Shown here: positions 23,484-33,364 of the stretch, piece after piece
Numbering within the stretch: position 1 is the first letter of the stretch
How the letters are laid out: each line of letters starts with the position of its first letter
DNA from: Flavobacteriales bacterium
Lineage (GTDB): Bacteria; Bacteroidota; Bacteroidia; Flavobacteriales_F; PHOS-HE28
Reading direction: 5' to 3'
Assembly (NCBI GenBank): GCA_016721825.1
Contig: JADKHI010000006.1
Location: forward strand, 744,001-808,000
DNA length: 64,000 bases
The notes under the pieces: generated by a model
Told to the model about the DNA's origin: nothing
Seen by the model: the letters and a program-made list of their open reading frames with translations, nothing else
Databases searched by the model: none
Translations under genes and position numbers: made by a program

Positions 23484-25942
23484 ACGCGCGCGGCCACCGT
23501 CTCGCAGACCTGGCCATCGCCGTGGGCGGTACCCTGCACGGCAACGGCGACGTCCGGATCACGGACCTCAGCATCGATTCGCGCCGGGCCATCGGCGCAG
23601 AAGGCACGCTCTTCATCGCCCTGCGCGGCGAACGGCACGATGGGCACCGTTACATCCCCGCCCTCATCAAGCAGGGGGTCCGGTGCTTTCTGGTGAACGC
23701 CGATAGCGTTCCCGTCGGTGTTAACTGCATCGCCGTGAACGATACGCTTGATGCCATGCAAAGGCTTGTGGCCTGGCATCGGAGCCACTTCCACGGTCCG
23801 GTGGTCGGTATTACCGGCAGCAATGGAAAGACCGTGGTGAAGGAGTGGCTCTTCCAACTGTTGCGTGGAACGGAACACATCGCACGCAGCCCCGGCAGCT
23901 GGAACAGCCAGGTCGGCGTGCCTCTCAGCGTGTGGGAGCTGGGTGCGGAACATACCCTCGGGCTCTTCGAAGCGGGCATCAGCAAGCCGGGCGAAATGGA
24001 GAAGCTCCGCGCTGTCATCAAGCCCACCATCGGCCTCTTCACCACGCTCGGTCCCGCTCACGGCGAGAACTTCCCGAGCGACCTGGAGAAGGCCTTGGAA
24101 AAGGCGATGCTCTTTCGTGATGCACGCAGCATCATCTACTGTCGCGATCATGCGGTGGTGCATGAGGCGCTGGTGAAGAGCGGTCTGGCGCAGCGCACCG
24201 AGCTTCTCGATTGGTCCCGCGAGCAAAGCGCCTTCCTGCATGTCACCGGTGTACAGCACGATGGGGGGCTCACGCACGTGAAGGCCACGCACGACGGAAG
24301 CGAACACCGGTACACCCTGCCCTTCTCCGATGCAGCCTCCCTGGAGAACGCGTTGCATTGCATCACCTTGCTTTTGCACCTCGGCCACGCACCCGAATGG
24401 ATCGCCGAGCGCCTGCTTCACCTGGCACCCGTGGCCATGCGATTGCAGATGCTTGAAGGCGTGCACGACAGCACCCTCATCAACGACGCGTACAGCAACG
24501 ATGTGGCCTCCCTCGGTGTGGCGTTGGAACATCTCGTACGCATGAGCGCGGACCGGAAACGGGTGGTCGTACTCACGGACATCCTCGAAAGCGGTGAAAC
24601 ACCGCAGCGTCTGTACGAACGTGTTGGCCGCATGCTGAAGCAGGCCAAGGTGGCAGCGGTCTTCGCCGTTGGTCCTTCGATCACGACCCATGCTTCCTTG
24701 CTTCCGGCGAACACCCGCTGTTTTGCTGACACCGAAGCGCTCTTGCACAGCGACGCTTCCGAGCATCTTGAAGGCCGTGTGGTGTTGGTCAAGGGTGCGC
24801 GCTCCTTCGGATTGGAGCGCGTGGTGGAACGCTGGCAGCAGCAGGTCCACGGTACGCAACTGGAGATCGACCTCGAAGCGCTGCGGCACAACCTGAATCA
24901 CTACCGTTCGTTGCTGAAACCCGGCACCCGCGTGATGGCCATGGTGAAGGCCTTCGGCTATGGCGGTGGTGCGTTGGAACTTTCGCGTCTCTTCGCGCAC
25001 GAACAGGTGGACTACCTCGGCGTGGCTTATGCGGATGAAGGCATTGAACTTCGGCAGAACGGGATCCACACACCGGTGCTGGTGATGAACCCCGAGCCCG
25101 TGCCGTTCGAAACGCTGCACCGCTTCCGACTGGAGGCCGAGGTGTACGACCTGCGCACGTTGCGCGAGGCCATCGCGTTCGCGCGCCATGTGCCTGACGC
25201 TTCGCCCGTACACCTGAAGTTGGACACCGGCATGCACCGGCTGGGCTTCACCGCACCCGACCTTCCACATCTCTTGGAAGCGTTGCGCGATCCGGGACCC
25301 TTACGCGTGGCCTCGCTCCTCTCCCACCTGGCCGCCAGCGAAGATCCGCAGCACGACGATTTCACGCGTGGCCAGATCGCGCGCTTCACGGAATGGGCCA
25401 CCGCGATCGGTGAAGTGCTCGGCTACAAACCCCTCTGGCACGCTGCGAACTCCGGCGGCATCAGTCGCTTCCCGGAAGCCCACTTCGACATGGTCCGCTT
25501 GGGCATCGGCCTGCACGGCATCGGCGTGGATGCTGCGGAGACCGCGAAACTTCGCCCAGCAGCCACCTTGCGCACCGTGATCGCGCAAGTGAAGGATGTG
25601 GCTCCACAAGAAACCGTGGGCTATGGCCGTCGCCACCGTGCGGAAGGGGCCTTGCGTATTGCCATTCTACCGATCGGTTACGCCGATGGCCTCAGTCGTC
25701 GACTGGGGAACGGTCAGGGGCGCGTATGGATCCACGGCAAGGAAGCGCGCTTCGTGGGCAGCATCTGCATGGACATGGCCATGGTGGATGTGACCGACAT
25801 TCCGTGTCGCGAAGGCGAAGAGGCGATCGTCTTCGGCCCGCAGTATCCGCTCAGCGACTATGCCCACGACCTTGGCACCATTCCGTACGAAGCCCTCACC
25901 AACATCAGCCAGCGGGTGAAGCGTGTGTATGTGCATGGATAG
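23480..25942 (+). CDS. murF-alr: Fused MurF ligase - alanine racemase
   Basis: 820 residues. Residues 1 to about 450 are MurF, which adds D-Ala-D-Ala to the UDP-MurNAc-tripeptide: ATP loop GITGSNGKTVVKEW (GSNGKT at 113-118), AGISKPGEMEKL, and LINDAYSNDVASL. Residues about 460-820 are alanine racemase: MAMVKAFGYGGG with the PLP lysine at K490, VKLDTGMHRLGF in the form HLKLDTGMHRLGF, NSGGISR, VGYG with Tyr715 at the catalytic Tyr position, and GSICMDMAMVDVT. One chain therefore both makes D-alanine and joins the dipeptide to the wall precursor; a separate Ddl is still needed. The fusion is typical of Bacteroidota. It overlaps tdk by 4 bases. Confidence 0.95.
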   Translation: MNARGHRLADLAIAVGGTLHGNGDVRITDLSIDSRRAIGAEGTLFIALRGERHDGHRYIPALIKQGVRCFLVNADSVPVGVNCIAVNDTLDAMQRLVAWHRSHFHGPVVGITGSNGKTVVKEWLFQLLRGTEHIARSPGSWNSQVGVPLSVWELGAEHTLGLFEAGISKPGEMEKLRAVIKPTIGLFTTLGPAHGENFPSDLEKALEKAMLFRDARSIIYCRDHAVVHEALVKSGLAQRTELLDWSREQSAFLHVTGVQHDGGLTHVKATHDGSEHRYTLPFSDAASLENALHCITLLLHLGHAPEWIAERLLHLAPVAMRLQMLEGVHDSTLINDAYSNDVASLGVALEHLVRMSADRKRVVVLTDILESGETPQRLYERVGRMLKQAKVAAVFAVGPSITTHASLLPANTRCFADTEALLHSDASEHLEGRVVLVKGARSFGLERVVERWQQQVHGTQLEIDLEALRHNLNHYRSLLKPGTRVMAMVKAFGYGGGALELSRLFAHEQVDYLGVAYADEGIELRQNGIHTPVLVMNPEPVPFETLHRFRLEAEVYDLRTLREAIAFARHVPDASPVHLKLDTGMHRLGFTAPDLPHLLEALRDPGPLRVASLLSHLAASEDPQHDDFTRGQIARFTEWATAIGEVLGYKPLWHAANSGGISRFPEAHFDMVRLGIGLHGIGVDAAETAKLRPAATLRTVIAQVKDVAPQETVGYGRRHRAEGALRIAILPIGYADGLSRRLGNGQGRVWIHGKEARFVGSICMDMAMVDVTDIPCREGEEAIVFGPQYPLSDYAHDLGTIPYEALTNISQRVKRVYVHG

Positions 25943-26011
25943 GTATATGGATCGCTGGATCTGGCGGCAAGGAAGAACCAGGCCGTGCCCATGCAGGAAT
26001 AGCTTGGCTCC

Positions 26012-27235
26012 ATGCGGCACAACTACCTCTTGATCCTGCTCCTCAGTGTTGGGATCTCCTCGGCGAGTTCCTTGACGGCAAGCACATGCACCTCAGTTAC
26101 CAACGGATCGTTCACCGCTCCTTCCGTTTGGGATTGCGGTTGTTCTCCGCTGACCTGCGACACACTGGTGATCGCACACACCCTAACACATGTCGGCGAT
26201 GCGAGTTGGTCCAACCTGCTCGTGCACATCGAAGCTGCCGGAGCCTTGAGCGTAAGCGGCACGCTCACGCTCACCGGCGACCTATGGAACGAAGGAAACC
26301 TCTCTGCCGATCGCCTGACGCTGGGTGACAGCGCGAACTACATGAGCAACGCAGGCCTTCTGAGCGGCGACAACATCTACCTCCATGCCGACAGCTCACT
26401 GAACACCGGTGAGATCCAAGCTACCGACACGGTGTCCATAGGCTTGTCCAGCCGTTTCATCAATCCAGGAAACTGCGCGGGAAACTTCATGTGGACCGCC
26501 TACACGACGAACATCGGGAGCCTGGTCTTTGAGAAGATCGGCGCAGATGGGAACGTGGACAACACTGGCATGATCCGAGCTAGCTCTTCGATGGTCGTGT
26601 TCGACACCCTTGACAACAGTGTTGGAGCATACTTGGATGTGGACTCCCTATTCATCGGTTCGGCACTCATCACCAACGGTATGATGAACGCACGTCAGTG
26701 GTTACGGATTTACAGCTACGGTGCATTGGACCTTGGCCAGACGGGGCAGGTGTTCTGCAACGGTAACCTGTCCAACATCGGTACCATCAAAGGGTATGGA
26801 GACCTGTGCATCCAGGGCATGTCCTTCAACTACGGGTCGATCACCGATTCACCGGACATCTGTGATATCAGCAACTTCAACGCTGGACCACCCTACTTGG
26901 ACCTCAATTCAGGCTTCGTGGGTTCCAATGTGAACTGGTGTCCCGGCGCGAATTGCTCCAGCTTGGGAGGGCCCGAGATTGATCGGTCGCCTGAGCTCAG
27001 CGCCCATCCGATACCCGCTTCCGACCGCGTCATGGTCGCCGGTTTCTCGATGAGAGCGAACACCGCGGTGGAACTTTCGGACATGCATGGTCGTGTATAC
27101 CACGCTGCGTGGCAAGCTAACGCTGACGGCCTCGTGCTGTACCGCAATGGTCTTCCGACCGGCACCTACCTGCTGCGGATCTTGGATCGGAACGCTTCGC
27201 CCCGCACGGTCCGCATTGTCTTCTCGGACCAGTAA
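26012..27235 (+). CDS. Secreted beta-helix-like protein with T9SS sorting domain
   Basis: 407 residues. The signal peptide is MRHNYLLILLLSVGISSASS. The mature protein is made of short repeated turns of the type found in right-handed beta-helices (LSVSGTLTLTGDLWNEGNLS, LSGDNIYLHADSSLNTGEI, VFCNGNLSNIGTIKGYGDL). The N-terminal CTSVTNGSFTAPSVWDCGCSP segment resembles the G8-like opening seen in such proteins. The last 75 residues (SAHPIPASDRVMVAGF to VRIVFSDQ) form a T9SS type A domain with a variant PIPAS in place of PNPA/T. No enzyme residues recognised. Confidence 0.82.
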   Translation: MRHNYLLILLLSVGISSASSLTASTCTSVTNGSFTAPSVWDCGCSPLTCDTLVIAHTLTHVGDASWSNLLVHIEAAGALSVSGTLTLTGDLWNEGNLSADRLTLGDSANYMSNAGLLSGDNIYLHADSSLNTGEIQATDTVSIGLSSRFINPGNCAGNFMWTAYTTNIGSLVFEKIGADGNVDNTGMIRASSSMVVFDTLDNSVGAYLDVDSLFIGSALITNGMMNARQWLRIYSYGALDLGQTGQVFCNGNLSNIGTIKGYGDLCIQGMSFNYGSITDSPDICDISNFNAGPPYLDLNSGFVGSNVNWCPGANCSSLGGPEIDRSPELSAHPIPASDRVMVAGFSMRANTAVELSDMHGRVYHAAWQANADGLVLYRNGLPTGTYLLRILDRNASPRTVRIVFSDQ

Positions 27236-27344
27236 GGTCGCGAACTGGCTTTCCAAGAAGCGCCGTGATCGCGAAGCGCTTAGCGGACTGTCACCCACAC
27301 GTCCGAGGGGGCTGTCCGGCCTACCTTCGTGGCCGAAGCATCCT

Positions 27345-29960
27345 ATGAAAAACCTCTTCCTTTCATTCATGGCCGTTATCGGCCTTGCCACTACCTCTTC
27401 TGCCCAACAAGCGATCATCCCGGGCGACATTCTCGTGATGCTGAAGCCCGGCGCTGCGGCCACCGCGATCGCCACTGACCTGGCCACCTTTAATGGGCAG
27501 GCCACGGAGTTGCGCGTGGTGAAGGAGCTGAGCGCCCCGATGCGCATCTGGCAGCTGCACTATTCGAACACCGCCTTGCCGCAGGAGGTGATGCTTCGCG
27601 CCGTGAAGGGCCACCGGGCCGTGCAGTTCGCACAGAATAATCACGTTGTGAAGGACCGCACCGTCCCAAATGACACTGAGTACGGCACGCAATGGCACCA
27701 CCAGAACATCGACAGTGAAGCGGCGTGGGACATCACCACCGGAGGCGTGACGGCGACCGGTGATACGATCGTGGTGTGCATCATCGAGAACGCGGACCTG
27801 CCGCACCCCGATCTGATCGGCAACGCGTGGTACAACTTCCAGGAGATCCCGAACAACAGCCTCGACGACGACGCGAACGGCTACGTGGACGACTTCGAAG
27901 GATGGAACCCGCAGAACGACAACGACAACGTGTACGGCGGAAGTCATGGCACCGAGGTGGCCGGCATGATCGGTGCGAAAGGCAACAACGCGGAAGGCGT
28001 GGCCGGTGCCAATTGGGATGTGAAGATGATGGTGGTGACGCGCCAGGGCGTGGGCGAAGCACAGGTCATCGAATCCTACACCTATCCACTGGTGATGCGC
28101 CGCCTATACAACCAGACGGGCGGTGGTAAGGGGGCCTTCGTGGTGGCCACCAACGCCAGCTGGGGCATTGACAATGCCGACCCTTCCGACTTCCCGCTGT
28201 GGTGTGCGATCTACGACACGCTCGGTACGGCAGGTGTGCTGAACTGCGGCGCCACCGCCAACAACAACGTGGATGTGGATGCCGTCGGCGACATGCCCAC
28301 CGCGTGCAGCAGTGACTTCATGATCAGCGTCACCGCCACGAACACGAGCGACATGCGGACCTTCAGCGGTTACGGCGCCACGACCATCGACGTGGGTGCT
28401 CCGGGCGACAACGTGTACACGACGGAGATCGGCGGTGGCTACACCAGCACCAGCGGCACCAGCTTCGCCAGTCCGCTCACCGCAGGGGTCATCGGGCTGA
28501 TCTGCAGCAGCCCCTGCCCCAGCTTCGCGGCCTTGATGCAGGGCGATCCGCAAGCGGGCGCCTTGTACGTGCGGCAGGCGCTTTTCAACGGTGTGGAACA
28601 GGTGGGCAACCTGCCTGGGAACACCGTCACCGGCGGTCGCATCAACGCAGCGAACAGCGTGCAGTGGGTCATGAACAACTGCGGCACCTGCCCGAACCCG
28701 TACAACCTGACCGCCACCAGCGTGGCCTTGGGGGAAAGTACGCTCGGCTGGAGCGCTGTCGGTTCCCCGGTGTTCAATGTGCAGTACCGTCCGGTGGGTG
28801 GCGGAGCCTGGACCTCTGTGCCGAACCTCGTCAACAACAACCTCTCGCTCAGCGGGCTTTCGAACTGCACGGACTACGAGTTCCAAGTGGAAGCCTTGTG
28901 CGACACCAGCAGCAGCGGTTTCTCTCCGCTGTTCACGTGGACCAGTGAGGGTTGCTGCACGGCTCCGTTGAACGTGAGCGTCTCTATCAACGATGCGGTC
29001 AACGCCACGGCGACGTGGAACACGGTTCTGGCCGCAGGCACCTACGAGCTGCGCTACCGCATCACCGGAACCAGCACATGGACCACCCTCAGCGGCCTTA
29101 CGGGCACCAGCACGGTGATCAACGGGCTGGACAGTTGCACCACCTACGACCTGGAAATGGGCAGCAGCTGCAACGGTGACCCGAGCGGCTGGAGCACCAC
29201 CACCACCTTCTCCACCACAGGCTGCGGAGATTGTGTGGACAACACGTATTGCCCAAGCGCTTCGGACGATGCGAGCACCGAATGGATCGCGAACGTCACC
29301 GTTGGCACCTTGAACAACACGAGCGTTTCGGACGACGGGTACGGCGACTACACGGGGCAGAGCACCACCTTGGTGATCGGGCAGTCCTACCCCATCAGCC
29401 TGACACCCGGCTTCAGCAACTTCCCCTACAACGAATGGTTCAAGGTCTATATCGACCAGGACCACGATGGTCTGTTCAGCGCGAGCGAAATGGTGTTCGA
29501 CGCGGGTTCCGCCAGTGCAACCGCCGCCATCGGCCAGCTCAGCATTCCGGCCACGGCCCTGCCTGGAAGCACACGTCTGCGCGTGGTGATGCGCTACAAC
29601 GCCGCTCCCTCGGACGGCTGCGAGGACGGCTATGACTACGGCGAGACCGAGGATTACTGTGTGACCTTGAATAGCACGGTGGGCGTGGCCGAGTTGAACG
29701 AAGGTGTGAAGGTCACGGTGTTCCCTGACCCTGCTGACCGGGACATTTTCTTCGACATCAGCACGCCGGGTGGGAAGGGCGCGATAACCATCGACGTGTT
29801 GGACAACAGTGGACGACTTGTAACCCGGAAAGCTGTGCAGCAAGGTCGCGCCACCATCACCACGGCTTGGTTGGAAGAAGGCCTTTACGTCTACAGCGTG
29901 AAGCAGGGTGGGGAGGAATTGAAGCGTGGGAAGTTCGTGGTGTTCCACGGCCTGTACTGA
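27345..29960 (+). CDS. Secreted subtilisin-like (S8) protein with Fn3, GEVED and T9SS domains
   Basis: 871 residues from MKNLFLSFMAVIGLATTSSAQ. Residues about 100-440 are an S8 peptidase domain with His201 (GSHGTEVAGMIGA) and Ser373 (SGTSFASPLTAG). The Asp position is not canonical: the segment is VVCIIENADLPHPDL, with Ile147-Glu148 where VIDTG is expected. Two fibronectin type III domains follow (about 448-533 and 538-623), then a GEVED domain (about 695-775, DQDHDGLFSASEMVFD, GETEDYCV) and a T9SS type A domain (VTVFPDPADRDIFFD onward). An exported peptidase or, if the Asp is truly lost, a binding relative. It is followed by a strong terminator. Confidence 0.9.
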   Translation: MKNLFLSFMAVIGLATTSSAQQAIIPGDILVMLKPGAAATAIATDLATFNGQATELRVVKELSAPMRIWQLHYSNTALPQEVMLRAVKGHRAVQFAQNNHVVKDRTVPNDTEYGTQWHHQNIDSEAAWDITTGGVTATGDTIVVCIIENADLPHPDLIGNAWYNFQEIPNNSLDDDANGYVDDFEGWNPQNDNDNVYGGSHGTEVAGMIGAKGNNAEGVAGANWDVKMMVVTRQGVGEAQVIESYTYPLVMRRLYNQTGGGKGAFVVATNASWGIDNADPSDFPLWCAIYDTLGTAGVLNCGATANNNVDVDAVGDMPTACSSDFMISVTATNTSDMRTFSGYGATTIDVGAPGDNVYTTEIGGGYTSTSGTSFASPLTAGVIGLICSSPCPSFAALMQGDPQAGALYVRQALFNGVEQVGNLPGNTVTGGRINAANSVQWVMNNCGTCPNPYNLTATSVALGESTLGWSAVGSPVFNVQYRPVGGGAWTSVPNLVNNNLSLSGLSNCTDYEFQVEALCDTSSSGFSPLFTWTSEGCCTAPLNVSVSINDAVNATATWNTVLAAGTYELRYRITGTSTWTTLSGLTGTSTVINGLDSCTTYDLEMGSSCNGDPSGWSTTTTFSTTGCGDCVDNTYCPSASDDASTEWIANVTVGTLNNTSVSDDGYGDYTGQSTTLVIGQSYPISLTPGFSNFPYNEWFKVYIDQDHDGLFSASEMVFDAGSASATAAIGQLSIPATALPGSTRLRVVMRYNAAPSDGCEDGYDYGETEDYCVTLNSTVGVAELNEGVKVTVFPDPADRDIFFDISTPGGKGAITIDVLDNSGRLVTRKAVQQGRATITTAWLEEGLYVYSVKQGGEELKRGKFVVFHGLY

Positions 29961-29977
29961 GCGATACCGCGAGAAAG

Positions 29978-30013
29978 GCCCGCCGTTCCGGCTGATGCGG
30001 ACGGCGGGCTTTT
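29978..30013 (+). terminator. Rho-independent terminator after the S8 gene
   Basis: Perfect 9-base stem GCCCGCCGT / ACGGCGGGC with a 14-base loop and a TTTT run, starting 18 bases after the S8 stop. Confidence 0.8.
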
Positions 30014-30040
30014 CCATTGGAACTATCTTGGCCGTCCACC

Positions 30041-30796
30041 ATGCGATCGCTTTCCGCCGTCATCATCACCTTCAACGAAGAGCGCAACCTCGGGCGCTGT
30101 CTGGCTTCTTTGAAGGGTGTCGCCGACGACATCGTGGTCCTGGATTCCTTCAGCACGGACCGCACCGAGGCCATTGCGAAGGAGCATGGCGCCCGCTTCA
30201 TGCAGCACGCCTTCGATGGCCACATCGAGCAGAAGAACCGCGCCATCACGCACGCGCTACATCCCTTCATCCTGTCGTTGGATGCGGATGAAGCCTTGGA
30301 TGACAGCCTGCGAAAGGCAGTTCTTCAAGCGAAGAACGGCGAAGCCGATGGCTATACGATGAACCGGCTGACGAACTATTGCGGCAGTTGGATCCGGCAC
30401 GGTGGCTGGTACCCGGATGTGAAGCTGCGCTTGTGGGACAGCCGCAAGGGTCGTTGGACCGGTGTGAACCCGCACGACCGGTACGAGCTGGACGCCGGTT
30501 CACGCATCGAGCACCTTCCAGGCGACATCCTCCACTACAGCTACTACACGCTGGCCGACCACATTCGGCAGGTGAACTACTTCACCGACATCATGGCGCA
30601 GGCGAACCTGGAGCGCGGCAAACGCAGCAACCTGTTGCGCATCCTCTTCAGCCCTTTGGTGAAGTTCGTGGGTGACTATGTGTTCCGCCTCGGCTTCGTG
30701 GACGGCTACCACGGCTTCGTGATCGCCATGGTGAGCGCGCACGCCACGTTCCTGAAGTACGCCAAGCTGCGCGACCTTCAGCGCGTCCGACCATGA
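30041..30796 (+). CDS. Family 2 glycosyltransferase, WaaE/KdtX-like
   Basis: 251 residues from MRSLSAVIITFNEERNLG, with a TATCTTGG box 10 bases upstream. GT-A fold family 2 features: SAVIITFNEERNL, DDIVVLDSFSTDRTEAIA, and the DxD-like SLDADEALDD. The region YPDVKLRLWDSRKGRW and the C-terminal FRLGFVDGYHGFVIAMVSAH are those of the subgroup that adds glucose or heptose to the lipopolysaccharide core (WaaE/KdtX). It acts at the inner membrane face. It overlaps the family 9 transferase downstream by 4 bases, so the two are one unit. Confidence 0.88.
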   Translation: MRSLSAVIITFNEERNLGRCLASLKGVADDIVVLDSFSTDRTEAIAKEHGARFMQHAFDGHIEQKNRAITHALHPFILSLDADEALDDSLRKAVLQAKNGEADGYTMNRLTNYCGSWIRHGGWYPDVKLRLWDSRKGRWTGVNPHDRYELDAGSRIEHLPGDILHYSYYTLADHIRQVNYFTDIMAQANLERGKRSNLLRILFSPLVKFVGDYVFRLGFVDGYHGFVIAMVSAHATFLKYAKLRDLQRVRP

Positions 30797-31785
30797 AGCT
30801 GCCGCGCACGATCATCCTCTCGCGGCCGGACGCGCTGGGCGATGCGGTGGTCACGCTTCCCATGGCCGGACTGATCAAAAAACACTCACCTCAGACACGG
30901 ATCATCGCTCTGGTGAAGCAGTACACGCGCCCCGTATGGCAGCACTGCGCCCATGTAGATGCGATCATCACCTTGGAAGAGTTGGCGACTGGCGATCCGG
31001 TAGCCCGGTTACGGGAGCTCAACGCCGATGCGCTGGTGCATGTCTTCCCTCACCGCGACGTGGCTACCTGGGGAAAACAAGCCGGCATTCCGCAACGCAT
31101 TGGGACCAGCCATCGGTGGTGGCATTGGCTCACGTGCACCGAACGGGTCTCCTTCAGCCGACGGAAAAGCGACCTGCACGAAGCGCAATTGAACATCAAG
31201 TTGCTGGCTCCGTTCGGGATCGATGTACCCCGTACCGATGTTCTCTCAACACTCTCCGGATTGCGTCGTCCGGCAGTACCTGCATCCGTGACCCGCTTGC
31301 TCCGCACCGATCGCAGGCGCGTGATCCTGCATCCTTTGCTAGGCAGTGGCGTGGGCTGGGGACTGCACAACCACGCGGCAGTGATCCGCTCGTTGGATCC
31401 GCAACAATGGCAAGTGATCGTGACAGGCACTGCGGCTGAAGCTGAGCGCTACGGCAGCCACCTTCCTTTGGACCTTCCCCATGTGATTGATGCCGGAGGG
31501 AAGCTCTCGCTCACGGAACTGCTGGCCTTGATCGGCGGGTGCAACGCGCTCGTTGCGGCCAGCACCGGACCCTTGCACATCGCTGCCGCATTGGGCATTC
31601 GGGCCATCGGCCTTTACTCCATGCGCAGACCGATCCACCCAGGTCGATGGTCCCCCTTGGGACCTGACGCGCACGCCTTGGTCCACGACAAGGAATGCTC
31701 GGCTTGTGCTGCAGGGAAGCCCTGCGACTGCATCACACGGATCGAGCCGCGCCGGGTGCTGGCCTTGTTGGAGGAGCTTCGTTGA
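30793..31785 (+). CDS. Family 9 glycosyltransferase (heptosyltransferase-like)
   Basis: 330 residues. The opening IILSRPDALGDAVVTLPMAGL is the GT9 signature, and late sections LHIAAALGIRAIGLYSMRRP and HPLLGSGVGW match ADP-heptose:LPS heptosyltransferases. Transfers a sugar to lipopolysaccharide core in the cytoplasm. The C-terminus has SACAAGKPCDCITRI with a small cysteine cluster seen in this family. It overlaps the preceding transferase by 4 bases. Its 3' end overlaps the converging O-antigen-ligase-like gene by 53 bases. Confidence 0.9.
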   Translation: MKLPRTIILSRPDALGDAVVTLPMAGLIKKHSPQTRIIALVKQYTRPVWQHCAHVDAIITLEELATGDPVARLRELNADALVHVFPHRDVATWGKQAGIPQRIGTSHRWWHWLTCTERVSFSRRKSDLHEAQLNIKLLAPFGIDVPRTDVLSTLSGLRRPAVPASVTRLLRTDRRRVILHPLLGSGVGWGLHNHAAVIRSLDPQQWQVIVTGTAAEAERYGSHLPLDLPHVIDAGGKLSLTELLALIGGCNALVAASTGPLHIAAALGIRAIGLYSMRRPIHPGRWSPLGPDAHALVHDKECSACAAGKPCDCITRIEPRRVLALLEELR

Positions 31786-33355
31786 GCGCACTGATCTTCC
31801 GCGGCGCGGCGAAGACAAGCAACGCATAGTACAGCGCGAAGAAGGTCGCTCCGGCCTGGGTCTCCACGGTATCATCGGTCAGGCAGGAGAAGCCGAACAG
31901 GATGGCCCAAGCGATGAAGAGCGGGTCACGCCAGGCACCGAGCTTCCATGCGGGCCAACACCAGCTGAAGAGCGACCACAGCAGGCCGAACACACCGAAG
32001 CTGATGAACAGCGTGAGGTATTCGTTGTGCGCACGCAAGCGCCATTCGGGCAGCAAGGTGCTGTGCATGCGTTCGTATTGTGCGGCAAAGGCCGGGCGTG
32101 TATCACCCGTACCCACACCAGCGAGCCAATGGTCCTTCGCAATGGCCCAGCCGGCCTTCAGGAACTCCAGGCGCATGGTCACCGAATGACCGTTGGCGTC
32201 GCCATAGGCACGGTAGCGTTCCCATTCCATCATGACCTCATCGAAACGTGCGCGCAACCGCGAGCCTTGACCCTGTAGACTGGCCGTGCCTTCTTCGATC
32301 GCCCTGACCTCCGCATCGGTCAAGTTCATCACCGCCACACTGTCTTTGCGCAGGCCCTTGGAGGTCAGGTAACGGGCGAGGGTTCCATAGAGCGGATCAC
32401 CCCGTCCATCATCCGCCTTGAACGGCACTTGGCTGCGGCGCTCCCAGGTGCGCGCGAGCTCACCCCAGGCCACATAGGTCCATACGTGCTGGCCGTTCTC
32501 GGTCTGCGGATTGGTGAGGTCATGATCGTATCGCTCTCCTCCGGCCGTCACCTCCGCTTTCGCATCCAAGGTCCGATCAGGGAGCCGGTACCGCACGGTG
32601 ATCTCCACCGCAAGCCAACCCAACGCAAGGGTCGGGACCAGCACCAAGGTCGCGCGTGCAGCGACCCTCCAGCGCAGGCGCCAGCGTGTTGCTTCACGCC
32701 ATACGAGCACCGCAAGGATGATCACGAGCATGGCGCTGGCCTGCAGGCTGCCCAGCTTTCCGATGAAGGTCCAGGACCAGATGGCTGCAGCGATATGCAA
32801 GCCTTTCCACATGATCGAAGCTTGCGGATAATACACGACGAACACCGCCACCGCGAAGGCGAGCAAGAGCGCTAAGCGGATATGGCTGATGAAGTGCGAG
32901 AGCGCACGATAGTCAGCATCGGGTGGAGCGAGGAAGGCACAGGCGAAGGTGCTGGCCACAACGCTCCATGCACCTAACAGCAGGATGGTGCGCAGCTCAT
33001 CGGTCCGCAAGCGTGGCGATCCACCGAGGATCACACCGAACACCAGCACAGGCGCCAGGATCCGGCACAGGTCGAGACCCCATTCCATGTCCTCGGTCCA
33101 CAACAGGCCCGATCCGTTCAAAGCCAGAAAGGAGAGGAAGACCAGCACGGGGCCGGAGGAGAACGCCCGCTTGAAACGGCCTGCGAGGTCTTTGCGCACG
33201 AGACCTTCCACCAGCCAATTCGCAGCAAGCAGCATCTGGGCGATGCTAAGGAAGGCCGTGGACCACGGTAGCATGATCACCGCCAAGGCCAGCGCCCCGA
33301 GGTGCACCCACTGAAAAGCGTCACGGGAGGTGTTCACACCGACGGTAACGCGCAC
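31733..33355 (-). CDS. O-antigen ligase/polymerase-like membrane protein
   Basis: 540 residues with about ten membrane helices and a large loop (about residues 270-410) containing VWTYVAWGELARTWERRSQVP and VVMRLEFLKAGWAIAKDHWLAGVGTGD in the form MRLEFLKAGWAIAKDHW. The segment LRAHNEYLTLFISFGVFGL holds the conserved His region of the Wzy_C superfamily (WaaL/RfaL and Wzy). It is likely to join or polymerise O-antigen at the periplasmic face of the inner membrane, fitting the two LPS glycosyltransferases next to it. It is 9 bases after ctpA on the same strand. The last 17 codons overlap the converging GT9 gene. Confidence 0.85.
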   Translation of the reverse strand: MRVTVGVNTSRDAFQWVHLGALALAVIMLPWSTAFLSIAQMLLAANWLVEGLVRKDLAGRFKRAFSSGPVLVFLSFLALNGSGLLWTEDMEWGLDLCRILAPVLVFGVILGGSPRLRTDELRTILLLGAWSVVASTFACAFLAPPDADYRALSHFISHIRLALLLAFAVAVFVVYYPQASIMWKGLHIAAAIWSWTFIGKLGSLQASAMLVIILAVLVWREATRWRLRWRVAARATLVLVPTLALGWLAVEITVRYRLPDRTLDAKAEVTAGGERYDHDLTNPQTENGQHVWTYVAWGELARTWERRSQVPFKADDGRGDPLYGTLARYLTSKGLRKDSVAVMNLTDAEVRAIEEGTASLQGQGSRLRARFDEVMMEWERYRAYGDANGHSVTMRLEFLKAGWAIAKDHWLAGVGTGDTRPAFAAQYERMHSTLLPEWRLRAHNEYLTLFISFGVFGLLWSLFSWCWPAWKLGAWRDPLFIAWAILFGFSCLTDDTVETQAGATFFALYYALLVFAAPRKISALNEAPPTRPAPGAARSV

Positions 33356-33364
33356 TGCTGTCGG

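Noticed and set aside
28104..30017. A 637-codon minus-strand frame antisense to the S8 gene
   Set aside because: No recognisable domain; the plus-strand protein has catalytic residues and ordered modules.
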